Assembly: GCA_002786025.1 (NCBI GenBank)
Contig: NHNW01000006.1
Span: 372,001 to 436,000, forward strand
DNA from: Zasmidium citrigriseum
Taxonomy: Eukaryota; Ascomycota; Dothideomycetes; Mycosphaerellales; Mycosphaerellaceae
Reading direction: 5' to 3'
Length of the DNA: 64,000 bases
Shown here: positions 21,968-32,308 of the stretch, piece after piece
How the letters are laid out: the number at the start of each line of letters is the position of its first letter
Numbering within the stretch: the first letter of the stretch is position 1
Position numbers and translations under genes: made by a program
Notes under the pieces: generated by a model
What the model was told of the DNA's origin: nothing
What the model saw: only the letters and a program-made list of their open reading frames with translations
The model's database searches: none

Positions 21968-23561
21968 TTTAATGGCGCCAGGCAGGGATCCGGCGCCCCT
22001 AGCAGGCCAGTTCGGACGGTCCGGTGCGACAAACCCGTGGGCTGCTGATGAGATGAGACGTGGCTTCGGGAGGTCCTCTGACAGATGTTGGAGAGCGAGC
22101 AAGTTTCAGCGATGCTGTTGAACTCGTCGACAGTCTGCAGCCCTTGGGATTCGAAAGTGTAGACGAGAGCCTCTTGCTCTCCCTAATGAAAGGTCACGCA
22201 AGCGTTTACCGACATCTCGGTGCCTTTACAGCGATGGGCCTGACAACGCTCTCTGCTTTTGGCGATGATCTCGCAGTCGCCAGCAGCTCCAAATGGACTG
22301 GTATTTCATTAGGTTGAACGGCAATGCTCAACGGTCATCGAAAATAGCGGAGACCGAGCACAGCGAGCTGCAGAGGGCCAAAGTGCAACTGGCGGCGGAG
22401 GGCTGCAGACGCTACGAATGTGGACGACCTTCTGCACACATCCTACAGGATGATCTCCTTCCGTGATTTGCACCACCATCCATGATGCACGAGGTCCCCG
22501 TAGTCGCGGCGTCTCCCCAGCTGGCACAGCGCGCGGAGAGTGATCGTCCGGAGCTGAAAGAGGTGCAAAGTATAAGATCCATGATCGTAGCCCTCAAGCT
22601 TCGTCAGCAGCTTTTGGCAGTCCAGCATCTTCAGCACCGTTAGGGTTCTTTTGCGCAGAAGTCTGATGGAGATGTTGCTCGTTCCATCGTGCCTCGCGTG
22701 CGTATCTGGCGCTTGCTCCCGTGGGGATGATCAACGCCCCTGCTCGCCTCTTCTCGGGTGGCTTGACCACAATCAAGCCCCTGCGTTAGCGACTCGGCAG
22801 CTCGTGACGTGCTATCATCAGAAATTCGTATAAGAGATGCAATCGAAATTGGGTATATCAGTGTATACAACGCAGCACAGTCTTCGCATCTTGAAACCTG
22901 CTCCCGGCGTAGTTCTGGAAGCAGTTTGCGAACGCTTCTGCCGCGTCAAAATGAAACAGGTCCGACGTGTGCCTCCAGGCACAACATGTACCTAGCCGTC
23001 TCAGACGAAGGATTGCCCAGCTCGGCCCGGCACTTGGGGGCCACATCTCGGAGTTTCACGAATGACACACGCCCGCTCTGCTCGGGCTGCAGGACTTGAC
23101 ATTCCGCTTGACAGCCAATGCCTGTCCCGCAACATGCCGTACAACTCGACGTCATGGTATACTCTCGCATGGGATCCGATCGCGCGGATTGAAGTGGCAG
23201 CACAAAGCCGCTCGACCAGAATGGCGGGCTTTGGTGATGAAAGAAATGCAGGTGCCATCGCAAGGCTCTCCGCATAGCAGGACCGAACCGGAAGGGACAT
23301 GCCAATGCATTGGAGCCTAGCAAACGGAATGGCCGTTGACATCAACCTTGCCAGCCCTGCATAAAGGCCCCAGCAAGAAAGACCTTCCATTGTCACATCT
23401 CGCAGACAAATTCGCGTCGACAATCGAGCGAGTAGTGCAAGGCGGTTCGGAAACACATCTTCAATGGCCAATGGATCGATATATGAGACCAGCGCCGGGT
23501 GTCATTATGAGAGCATTCTGAAAGAGCCCGGAGTGCCAGGCGTCAAGCTGAGTTTCACTTC
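21968..23561. other. intergenic, 1.6 kb
   Basis: Contains the promoter of the disordered-protein gene. Short frames on both strands (up to about 156 codons) look like chance. No RNA gene or repeat seen. Confidence 0.5.
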
Positions 23562-23990
23562 ATGAGCGGGCAGCCAGTCAACAACCAACCGCCCAGCTCC
23601 TTGCTCGTTGCCAGGATACTCCATATGGTATTGGAGAACAGCTTCGCCGCCGCCAGCAATTCACCACGACCGCACAGTGTCCAGGCACTGAATGCTCTGC
23701 GCAGCGAGCTGCTCAAAGACGCCTTCTTCGATCCCACTCATAATCCAGCCGAACTTCGACTCCGCAGACGTCCAAACGCAATTCTTCTCGTGGACCTTGT
23801 CGTACTCCTGTCAAGGATCATGCGGGTACTGATGAGGAGAGGCACGTTGCACGATAATGATGCCGATGCCGCTGAAAGAATCTCTGTGCGGAACGACGCC
23901 CTGGACCAGATTTTCTTCGATCGGAGCGCGCTTGACAGCTTGCACCCCTTTTCTCGACAGGAGCCCGAGGATGAAGGCTGTTCAGTGTAG
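23562..23990 (+). CDS. small hypothetical protein
   Basis: Open frame of 142 codons beginning MSGQPVNNQPPSSLLVARIL. Two amphipathic or hydrophobic helices are suggested (LLVARILHMVLENSFAAA and NAILLVDLVVLLSRIMRVLM), and the C-terminus is acidic (EPEDEGCSV). No family is recognised and there is no signal peptide. It is called only because composition and codon use look protein-like on this strand; it could be spurious. Confidence 0.35.
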   Translation: MSGQPVNNQPPSSLLVARILHMVLENSFAAASNSPRPHSVQALNALRSELLKDAFFDPTHNPAELRLRRRPNAILLVDLVVLLSRIMRVLMRRGTLHDNDADAAERISVRNDALDQIFFDRSALDSLHPFSRQEPEDEGCSV

Positions 23991-24660
23991 CAACCGACCG
24001 GGCTGATCTCTGTTCATCAGGCAGTCTCACGTGCTGCTCCAGGGAAGGTCTTGTATTGAGGTCAGCGTCCAATCCATGACCGATGACCGATACAGGCACC
24101 CTCCAGGATGAGAGCAAAGTGTGTTTACGGCCGAAACAGGAGACTTTGCATGGTCTATCCTGAACCCGTTAGCGACTTCCCAGAGCAGAAGGCCTGGTAC
24201 GTTCCATTGCATGGGAGTGCAAAGTATGAGGAGGAAGAAGAGGTCGTCGCGGTGTGCTGGCAGAGTCGGTCAATGAAATCAATGAGGCATTTGATTAGAC
24301 TGATGATTAATCCGCGGGAACCTTAATTTTCAGCGACCTCGTTGACTTCACCTTGTCCTCCGGCTGAGCCATCGTTCGCTGCTGAAGACAGCCGCACCGT
24401 GATTCGCATGTTGTACGTCGGACATGAATGCGGTGTGAAGGGTGTTGACCAGTCATTTCCAAATCTCAAGCTTGCTGCGAAACACAGCTGCGCCCCGACA
24501 ATCCCCAGGCAGGCAGGTAGGCGGCAGCTTCCAATCCTCTTCTCAACTACATGTACACAGAACCTGTCGGCCTTTCTGCGAACTGACCATTGACTCGACA
24601 CCACTACTTAAACATCGTAGAACAGCAGCGCTCGGAAAGCAAGCATACCAGACCAACAGC
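23991..24660. other. intergenic, 670 bp
   Basis: Upstream region of the 2EXR-like gene. The reading frame of that gene stays open back to 24442, so a longer N-terminus is possible. Nothing else seen. Confidence 0.5.
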
Positions 24661-25941
24661 ATGGACCTGCGACCGCGGTACCAAGACCTCTTCATCAGGA
24701 GCCTCGGCGGTCACGAACTCCAAGGATGCGAAACGCTGGCGGAGAATATCCAGCGGCGAACTATGCGTACGCTGACAATGGAAACATCTCTTGTCGACCA
24801 TCTGGACAAATGCCATCAACAAGAGCAATCGCCACTTTACAGCAAGCTTCCAAAGGAGATCCGAGACCTGGTCTATCAATTCGCCACCGCTCAGTATGAA
24901 GATCTCGACAACCGGTACAAGACAAATGCTTTTTACTACCGTCCTGGCCATCGAGGTCCACTGAGGACCTCCTCAGCGCTGCTTCGGACTTGCAGGCGCG
25001 CATGGCTGGAAACATCCGCGCTTCCAATTAAGCAAGCCAAAAAGGTCTTTTGGTTTGAAGGCCATCGCGGTCCGCCGAATCAACTGAGCTATGACTTTGC
25101 CAGTGACTGGACCACACTGAACAAGAAGAATTTCGAGACCTTGCACCTCTTCACCCAAAGACACATGGCGGAGAGGATGTTCAATCGGCCAGATAGCATC
25201 TCTGCCATCATGTACGAATTGAGACCCAAGGTGATACGTGTGACTTGGCGGCATACGGACTGGGATCGGTGGGAAGATCCGTTGCCTCTTAGACTTAACG
25301 AAGCGTGGATTCAACGAGCACTCAGTTCGCCTTTGATGCAGGGAGTTCAGAGGTTTGAAGTAGAGCTTGAAACTCTTACACGAAATCAGTCCCAGCTCGA
25401 TCCGATTGTTGAGCGAATCTCGAAACTCGAAGGATCCCCTATTCGATCACGGCATGAAACAGGCCAGTCCACACAGCTAAAAGTCGTCGACAGACCTGAG
25501 GTGTGGCATTGGACCGGACCACCCGATATCAATGACCACGTGGACGATGCGCACCAGGGGCTCGAGCAGTTAGATTACCACGTAGTGGTCTTGACATGGA
25601 AAGCCACACCGACAGACACTCTCGCTGAAGGACAGTCCGCCATCAATCCCACAAGCATGGACTACATGGCTCACTTGCAGAGTCGGGGACTGAGAAGGGG
25701 ACCACGGCCACCCAGAATGATCACACACACGGTACGACTGCACTTGCTCCAAGGCGGTTGGCAAAGACGGCAGTTTCCCTTTGGAAATTACATTGTAAGG
25801 AAAGACGAGATGGAGAATGCTGAGAGGACGGAGGAGCAGAGAAGATGGCAGTTTCTGAAGTTGTTTGCGGATATTGAGGCGAGGAGGTTGGAGGAAGAGT
25901 GGAAGGGGAAGAATTCTTTGCTGAAGTTTGAGGAGGAATAA
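24661..25941 (+). CDS. 2EXR/DUF7730-like hypothetical protein
   Basis: Single exon, 426 residues from MDLRPRYQDLFIRSLGG. Around residues 57-70 the string SPLYSKLPKEIRDLVYQFA is the hallmark opening of the fungal 2EXR or DUF7730 domains (F-box-like; the first E-x-R is at K-E-I-R), and a conserved follow-up ALLRTCRRAWLETSALPI is present. The domain family is expanded in Pezizomycotina and its biochemical role is unknown. The C-terminus is charged (ARRLEEEWKGKN). The start at 24661 is preferred over 24442 because the extra 73 residues have no domain-like features. Coding sequence after about 25800 turns strongly purine-rich. Confidence 0.75.
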   Translation: MDLRPRYQDLFIRSLGGHELQGCETLAENIQRRTMRTLTMETSLVDHLDKCHQQEQSPLYSKLPKEIRDLVYQFATAQYEDLDNRYKTNAFYYRPGHRGPLRTSSALLRTCRRAWLETSALPIKQAKKVFWFEGHRGPPNQLSYDFASDWTTLNKKNFETLHLFTQRHMAERMFNRPDSISAIMYELRPKVIRVTWRHTDWDRWEDPLPLRLNEAWIQRALSSPLMQGVQRFEVELETLTRNQSQLDPIVERISKLEGSPIRSRHETGQSTQLKVVDRPEVWHWTGPPDINDHVDDAHQGLEQLDYHVVVLTWKATPTDTLAEGQSAINPTSMDYMAHLQSRGLRRGPRPPRMITHTVRLHLLQGGWQRRQFPFGNYIVRKDEMENAERTEEQRRWQFLKLFADIEARRLEEEWKGKNSLLKFEEE

Positions 25942-26871
25942 AATCAATATACCGTTCCGATAGCGAGACTTGTCGGTTGAATCCTATCAAACACATCTCT
26001 ATCAAATGCATGCTCGTTCTCGTTCTTGTTCATTCCCGAGCCCAAGTAATGTCCTATCTGTTGTAATTGTCCTCCATAGTCTAAGTTTCTCCGTGGCTGG
26101 GGAAGAGCGACCTCACGTCTCACGCGTCTTTCACGCATAGCGAAGTCATCAATATATCACATTCCGTCGTCGTCAAGAGAGCATCTCACTCTATCAGTCG
26201 ATGCTTGTTGAAGAAGAACACAATCTTCCTTGCCATCATCTTCTCCGGGGATGCACCTCGAGCTGGGGCCACTCATCCAGTCACCGCTATTCTTTCTCAT
26301 TCGTATTCGAGCGGAGATGCGTGGTATGTGGATTGAGTGTAGACTCTAGACGATCGCATCAACTCGAAAGGATGCAGTGGCTGGCTCTCTGAGCGGAGTT
26401 GCGGCAAGACTGGTTCAGAGACCTTACCGGACGGAGGCTACTGAGCGGCCGAGCAAAATGAGGAGGGATAGGAAATGGATTTCCCTATCGGCCCATGACT
26501 AGGATGATGTGACGGCGATGATGGCCTCTTTCAAGACAAATGCCGCAGAGCGACATCGACGTTGAAGATGTTATACATCGCTACCTTGTCCTGCGACTGC
26601 ATCCAGTAGTCTTCACACGAGTAGGATTGTTCCTTTTCCACTGTTACATCAAATCAGAGTTATGTTGATGTTAATTCTTGTTTGATAGGATTCTTTACGC
26701 TAGCATGTGACAATCGCCGGGTATTCTACGGCATCCAACGCGCCTTCCGCGCCTGCAAACGAATGACGGCTACCTGCATTCAAACTCGCGCCCCTGCCTG
26801 ATTCGTTTGCGACATCAACACCATCACCCCGGCGACGGCGACCACATGCATCTTCACAAAGAACCTTCTCG
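25942..26871. other. intergenic, 930 bp
   Basis: 3' region of the preceding gene and promoter of the LRR gene. C-rich, pyrimidine-rich leader sequence precedes 26872. No gene seen. Confidence 0.5.
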
Positions 26872-29136
26872 ATGAATCATCAAGCCCGCATCCGCCGCGG
26901 ACTGGACAAACTTCGCAACGCATTCGCCTCCGTCACTCGCGCCGGCGACACCAAGACCCGCTGCACACTGCCTCGCGCTCCTGGGAGCGTCTCCTCCTTC
27001 GATCCGTCCATCTTCGACGACGACGAGAGCGATACCAGCTTCGAGCACGCCACCATGGGCAAGTCCAACAAGTTCGACTACACCAACAAGGCAACGAGCG
27101 GCGTCAAGCTCGGCGCCTTCATCCGCCAACAACTCGAGAAGGAAGCTGAGAAGGTTCTAAAGGACGCCGACAAGCAGGCCACGAAGACACGCAAGGCAAG
27201 CGCTAGCAGTGCTGCAAGCGGTGCCAGCTCGATCGAGACCCAAGATGCCGTCGTGCACACTCTCGATATCAAGGTTCCTGGCAAGCAGCTTGGCGATGAT
27301 GGAGCATATGAGGTCGCAGAGGGTCTGCTGAATGCGCTGCGGCGGGGTACAAACGAAGCGGCCGTCCTACTGGAAGACCTTAACTTGACCGGCAATGCGC
27401 TCACCACCAAGTCGCTGGCCCTACTGGCTCCCATCATCGAGCTTGCCAAGCATGACCTCAAGACCCTGAACCTCTCCGACAATGCGATCAAGGTCGAGAC
27501 TACTCAAGAGGCAGAAGAGTGGGAGACGTTTCTCTTCGCTTTCCAGGACTGCCTCAAGCTTAGGAGACTGGACTTGTGCGGCAATCCTTCTCTGGGCGCC
27601 AAAGCACTGGAGATACTTTCTCGCGTACACATGCTGGAGGAGCCGATCGATCCCATCTCCGCCAGCGGCGACCAGTCTGTCCTCTCTCTGGGCGATGATG
27701 TCGACACTAGCGATCAACCAACTCCGAAGACGGCTGACTTTGGCATCACCGACTCAATGACCGCTGGCAAGCTTCTCAAGCGTCGTTGTGGCCTGCGCTC
27801 TATACCTTTCATCTCACTCACCAAGATTGGGCTTACGGATGCCGGGGCTTTGTGGCTTTCGTATCTGCTCGCGGATCACCACCTTCCCAGTCAGCTGATC
27901 GACAGTCTCAACGCCACTCTTCCAGGCACCTCCATCACCACATACCAGCAAGAGGCCAACTCTCGGGGAGTGGACTGGGACGAGCGAGAGGCGACGCTGG
28001 GCAAAGATGGGCTTCAACTCTTGAAGAAAGCGGAAGCCTTTCGACAGCAGACCATGTTGGCGGATCAAGTCACCGTCGCCAGCTCTGAGATTGTTTGTGG
28101 AGGCAGCATTGACGGCGAGCACAACGAGGCCGAGGCCACAGGCAGGAGATCACTGGATCGTCGTCATTCCCGAGCGGCTCGAGGAGACCGACGCACTAGT
28201 ATTCGGTCGATTCGAAGCATTGATGGCGACTTAGAGACCAATGAGCTCGAGAGTGCACGCAGAAGACTGCAGCGATCTGTCATTGAGAAGTTCACAGCCG
28301 AGAGTGTCGAGTTGTGGCATACGGGGTTGAGAATCTTCCTCTACGCCAGAACTCTTGCCCGCTTTGGTCCAATCACTCGTGTGCTGTACACAGGCCCTCC
28401 TATGTTCGACTTCACTTCCAAGAACATCCGTGAGAAGCTCAGTCCGGTCTCTCGCCCGACCACACCGGCGAACCGTGCTCAAGGCGAGAACCTACGTCCT
28501 CTCACCCCAGCCAATCGCGCGCGGGATGAGAATCGGCGGCCATTAGGAACCAGCCGAGGATCATCGGGTGGCAGTTTCACTCAGAAGCAAGGAAGCTACG
28601 CCGCGACACTCACTGCTAACACCGGTGCCACCGCAGGCGAGCCAGAGCTCGTCATCACCGAGGTCACGAACAGTCCAACGACACCGAAGCTGGTCTTCAA
28701 GCCTCATCGCAAGGACGCCTTTAGTCAAGGCGGAGACGCGCAGGGCTCAACCCACAAGACATCCTCGAGCCAAGGCAGCGACCTCAACGCTGTGACGAAG
28801 AAGCTGGATGCACTTGTGGTGAGGGATAACAACCCTCAGCGCTTCGTGCACTGGCAAGAAAAGCGCATTGCCGAGGGATCAGACGGATCGAATACTTTCC
28901 GCAATAGCGGTGTCCCTTCTCAGCTACCGGTCAAGATCATGAAGCGTATCGCTGGCTTCACGGTGACGGACAGGGAGAGACTTTTGCTCTCGGAGAAGCA
29001 GCTCAAGAGTGCGGCGGCATGGGGCCTCAACATGGCCAACGTGGACCTCGAGAAGGAGTGGCGGAAGGAGGCGAAGAGCTCACAGATCTGGCGATTGCTG
29101 GAGGGTATTGGGTGTTTGGAATACGAGAGGGAGTAG
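26872..29136 (+). CDS. leucine-rich repeat hypothetical protein
   Basis: Single exon, 754 residues. An N-terminal basic and acidic lead (to about residue 61) precedes an internal Met at 27055 (MGKSNKFDYTNKATSGVKLG) that could be the true start. LRR-like segments follow: VLLEDLNLTGNALTTKSLAL, DLKTLNLSDNAIKVETT and LKLRRLDLCGNPSLGAKALE, then ISLTKIGLTDAGALWLSYLL, the spacing of ribonuclease-inhibitor-type repeats. The rest is helical and then disordered with repeated PxTPANRAR motifs, ending in an ordered C-terminus (PVKIMKRIAGFTVTDRERLL). This matches fungal LRR orphans of unknown function. No signal peptide or membrane segment. Confidence 0.8.
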   Translation: MNHQARIRRGLDKLRNAFASVTRAGDTKTRCTLPRAPGSVSSFDPSIFDDDESDTSFEHATMGKSNKFDYTNKATSGVKLGAFIRQQLEKEAEKVLKDADKQATKTRKASASSAASGASSIETQDAVVHTLDIKVPGKQLGDDGAYEVAEGLLNALRRGTNEAAVLLEDLNLTGNALTTKSLALLAPIIELAKHDLKTLNLSDNAIKVETTQEAEEWETFLFAFQDCLKLRRLDLCGNPSLGAKALEILSRVHMLEEPIDPISASGDQSVLSLGDDVDTSDQPTPKTADFGITDSMTAGKLLKRRCGLRSIPFISLTKIGLTDAGALWLSYLLADHHLPSQLIDSLNATLPGTSITTYQQEANSRGVDWDEREATLGKDGLQLLKKAEAFRQQTMLADQVTVASSEIVCGGSIDGEHNEAEATGRRSLDRRHSRAARGDRRTSIRSIRSIDGDLETNELESARRRLQRSVIEKFTAESVELWHTGLRIFLYARTLARFGPITRVLYTGPPMFDFTSKNIREKLSPVSRPTTPANRAQGENLRPLTPANRARDENRRPLGTSRGSSGGSFTQKQGSYAATLTANTGATAGEPELVITEVTNSPTTPKLVFKPHRKDAFSQGGDAQGSTHKTSSSQGSDLNAVTKKLDALVVRDNNPQRFVHWQEKRIAEGSDGSNTFRNSGVPSQLPVKIMKRIAGFTVTDRERLLLSEKQLKSAAAWGLNMANVDLEKEWRKEAKSSQIWRLLEGIGCLEYERE

Positions 29137-29878
29137 AGGCGTGGATGTCAAGCATCCCAAAAGGATTGAGTCTAGGTGACTGCACGTGGTGTAGGGCTTT
29201 CACATGCAAACGCTGCCGTAGCGCTGATGCTTGCAATCGATAGGCCAACGAAGCGAAGTGATGCAATCGATGCACCAACTCCTGAAACTTCACAACCAAC
29301 TTACCTCATACTCCAAGCCGCTACATGTTTCTTGGCGTAACACCTTGGCCAAGACAACAGAGACGTAAGCGCGTGCTACTCCTCACCAATATCCCTGCTG
29401 ACCAAGAGCGTTTATGCCGGCATAAGTCCTCCTTTTGGGAGATCGGCGACTCGAAAAACAATACGCAAGGTCATTTCCCAACGGATTCGGAAGGTCATAC
29501 AGACCGAACGGGCCATGAAGTCGAATCTCTCCACCTTGGCCCTCTAATTCCTCCTCCACTCTTCATAACGCATGATGTGACACCGAGACATGCCGAGCCG
29601 TTTCATTCGACGACGTTTCCTTTGCTTTCTGTATAGGCGAGGTAGGATCAATATAGGGAGGTATCTATGCTCTCTATAAGCTTTCTCTTGGACGGAGGAA
29701 GTGGAGTGAGATTCCACTAATGAGGTCCACTTGCTCAGAGGTATTCTCTATAAGTGAGATGGCGCGGTGACTTGGCCCCTCCTCCATGATGAAGATATAA
29801 CGAAGGCAATGGGAGGGAAACTGTTGTGACAACTTCTGTTCAACTTTGTTCTTCGACAAGCAAGTGCTCACCTTCGAT
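29137..29878. other. intergenic, 740 bp
   Basis: Promoter region of the secreted beta-helix protein. TATA-like strings (caatatagggag at 29649, ctctataagc near 29680 and again at 29747) lie upstream of the start. No gene seen. Confidence 0.5.
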
Positions 29879-30937
29879 ATGGCTCGCTTCACTGCCTTGA
29901 TGGCAGTCTCTGCCCTCGCAGCTGTTGCTTGTGCCCAGTGTGGAGGCTCAGCAGATGCCACTGTCGACGGGACAGAGGGCGCCTATGTTGCTACCGCTGG
30001 CGGAGCAGAAGTCTACTCTGGGGCCGACTATCTCGCCGCAATCCAAGCAGCCATCGACGGCATCACCAGCGGCCAGACCGTTTCCGTGATCGCTGATGGC
30101 TCCATCGGCGCCGGCACCATCACCATCGACAGCGGCAAGACCTTCGAAGGCTGTGGAACAATCGACGCTGGACTCAACAGTGGCCGCGGTGCCATCGAAG
30201 TCCTCGATGCTGCGGATGTCAGCATCCCGACCCTCACCATGACCGGTGCCCCCTACTTCGGCCTTCGCTTCTACGGCGTCACTGGTCTCACCCTGGGCGA
30301 CATCACAATGAACCTCTCCGGCGGCCTTGGAATCCGCTTCGACCGCGACGAAGCCGCCAACTCAGACGTCACCATGGGCACCATCTCAGTCACCGGAGCT
30401 GGTAGCCACGCCGTCGAGACCTGGAACATCGACGGCTTGACCATCGACTCCGTCATCGCTCGTGACGTTGGCGAGTCAGCTTTGCTCATCCAAAACTCCG
30501 TCAACGTCCAAGTCGGCACCGTAGACGGCGACAACGTGGGCGCTGGTACCGGCTACGCAACCCTCCGTTTCGCCAATACCAACGGTCTCCTCGATGGCGA
30601 CTACCCAACCAACATCTACGTCGACAGCGTCGTCTCCCGCGGCGGTGGCCGGGGCATCTTCTGCGTGTCCGAGTCTGGTGGCGCGGAGATTGGCAGCATT
30701 GATCTGGCCGATAATGAGAACAATGCTATCTTGATTGAGAATTGCTACAATGTCAATATCCTTGGTGGGACGGTCAATGGTGGCGGGGAGGTGAGATTGA
30801 GTGCTAGGTCGGAGTTTGCGAATAATCGGGATGTTTCGATGAGTATTGAGGTTAATGATAATACGGTTAGGGAGGAGCCTTGTGGGGAGAATAGTAATTT
30901 GCAGATTACGGGGAATGCGGTTGTGAATATTTGCTGA
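29879..30937 (+). CDS. secreted right-handed beta-helix protein
   Basis: Intronless, 352 residues from the Met at 29879. A clear signal peptide (MARFTALMAVSALAAVACAQ) precedes short repeated strands of about 20-25 residues rich in G, T, V, I and D/N (for example GAGTITIDSGKTFEGCGTID, ITMNLSGGLGIRFDRDEAAN), the pattern of a pectin-lyase-like parallel beta-helix. No polysaccharide lyase or GH28 catalytic signature was recognised, so activity is open: a lyase of unusual family or a non-enzymatic effector. The frame extends upstream to 29846, but that would place charged residues before the signal peptide. The last about 270 bp are G/T-rich, unlike the C-rich first part. A neighbouring secreted Cys-rich protein follows at 31.5 kb. 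Confidence 0.8.
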   Translation: MARFTALMAVSALAAVACAQCGGSADATVDGTEGAYVATAGGAEVYSGADYLAAIQAAIDGITSGQTVSVIADGSIGAGTITIDSGKTFEGCGTIDAGLNSGRGAIEVLDAADVSIPTLTMTGAPYFGLRFYGVTGLTLGDITMNLSGGLGIRFDRDEAANSDVTMGTISVTGAGSHAVETWNIDGLTIDSVIARDVGESALLIQNSVNVQVGTVDGDNVGAGTGYATLRFANTNGLLDGDYPTNIYVDSVVSRGGGRGIFCVSESGGAEIGSIDLADNENNAILIENCYNVNILGGTVNGGGEVRLSARSEFANNRDVSMSIEVNDNTVREEPCGENSNLQITGNAVVNIC

Positions 30938-31470
30938 ACGACAGGTGGCTCATGGAGAGACGACGTCTCAGATGTTTCGTAGTCCAGAATCGATAGGTCT
31001 TGGTTGCAGACCTATGACTCCCTCTCTTCTCTTTGACGGTATTGATGACTGATGTATCCTCACAGTCTCCACGATCCAAGCTGAAGGGGCTATGGCTCAT
31101 GATCAGTCCTTATACGATCGTTGGGAGTTGCCTCGAGCATCCGAAAAGGGGCTGACATATCAAAGCGGCGAACAAACTTTCTGATCGATCTCAGGCATTT
31201 TCCATTTACTGAGTAGCTGACTTTGGTCTTATCAGTCCAGTCCGAGCGAGCTGAAGGTTCAGAACGCGCTCTATGTTCTCAAACAAGGCGAGATGTCCGA
31301 CATTATCGTTCGAGTCTTGTCATGATGCTTCCGTGGCGTTGAAGTCTGTGAGCGTATAGTGATCGTGTCAGCAAGAGCCATTGGAGAATGCGCCCATAGC
31401 ATAAATAGCTGTGAGATTATTCTTCGATCGGACTATGTTCTCACCAGTTAGCCTCTCGCCAACCGCCAAT
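30938..31470. other. intergenic, 530 bp
   Basis: Lies between two secreted-protein genes in the same orientation. No additional gene or repeat was recognised. Confidence 0.5.
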
Positions 31471-32088
31471 ATGGCCAACTGCGCCATCATCATCTTTTCC
31501 ATGGTCCTCATCCCCAGCATCCTGGCCTTGGAATACAACAATCGAAACATCTGCGACGGTCCCTACGCCCTCTGTGCCTTCGCCTACTGCACTCCAATTC
31601 CAAACAACAGCACCCACGTCTCCTGCTCCTGCGCCGGCCCTTTCAATGGCATCAACAGCGGTCCAACAAGCTGCAAGTCCCGCACGGAAATCTTCACATC
31701 AACCTTCTCGCTCCTTAACTCTTTCGCTCTGGATCCAATGCCTCAGTTCCCTGTACTAAGTCGAAGAGAGATGGAACCAACCATCTACGCTTTTCCCTGC
31801 ATGGGATCTAATGCGGCGCCTTGGGCTCAATGCGATGGTTTGCCGTGTGTGGTTTCTCCAGGATCGGTGACTTGTGATTGTCCGCTGAAGCCCGCGAGCG
31901 ATAACTTTTACTATGGGACCGAGTGCCCGAAGACTGAGGAGAAGAAGAAGGAATTGTGTTTGAGCCTGCGGTCGGCGGCAGTTATTCCTGATGGGGCGAA
32001 CGCGAGTACGTTGCCGGAGGCTTTGATCAATGCGACACTGGGTCCGCTGTATGGGGTGCCGCCGAGGATTGAGAGTTGTGTGCTGTGA
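31471..32088 (+). CDS. small secreted cysteine-rich protein
   Basis: 205 residues from the Met at 31471, chosen because it places a good signal peptide (MANCAIIIFSMVLIPSILA) at the N-terminus; upstream in-frame Mets at 31411 and 31435 would bury it. The mature protein has 14 cysteines, in clusters such as YNNRNICDGPYALCAFAYC, HVSCSCAG and SVTCDCPL, and several NxS/T sites. It ends in Cys-Val-Leu. Intronless. The cysteine pattern suggests an extracellular disulfide-rich protein conserved among filamentous fungi; a role as effector or wall protein is a guess. Codon use shifts to G/T-rich after about 31810. Confidence 0.75.
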   Translation: MANCAIIIFSMVLIPSILALEYNNRNICDGPYALCAFAYCTPIPNNSTHVSCSCAGPFNGINSGPTSCKSRTEIFTSTFSLLNSFALDPMPQFPVLSRREMEPTIYAFPCMGSNAAPWAQCDGLPCVVSPGSVTCDCPLKPASDNFYYGTECPKTEEKKKELCLSLRSAAVIPDGANASTLPEALINATLGPLYGVPPRIESCVL

Positions 32089-32308
32089 TGGTAGATGGAA
32101 GTGAGGAGTGAATGAGAGGTACGAAATGTAGCAAGAGGATCTCTTGCCGTCTGAACGTCGAACAGCGCTGAGCGATCTGGTTCAGATAGAGGATTCAGCT
32201 GTGTGTTATCGCATCTATGCTTGATCGAAGTTCAACAAAGTCTGTAACAAATCTCATCAACACGTTCAACCGCCAACATCTCACCTCAGTGTGGCACAAA
32301 TCTTTCAC

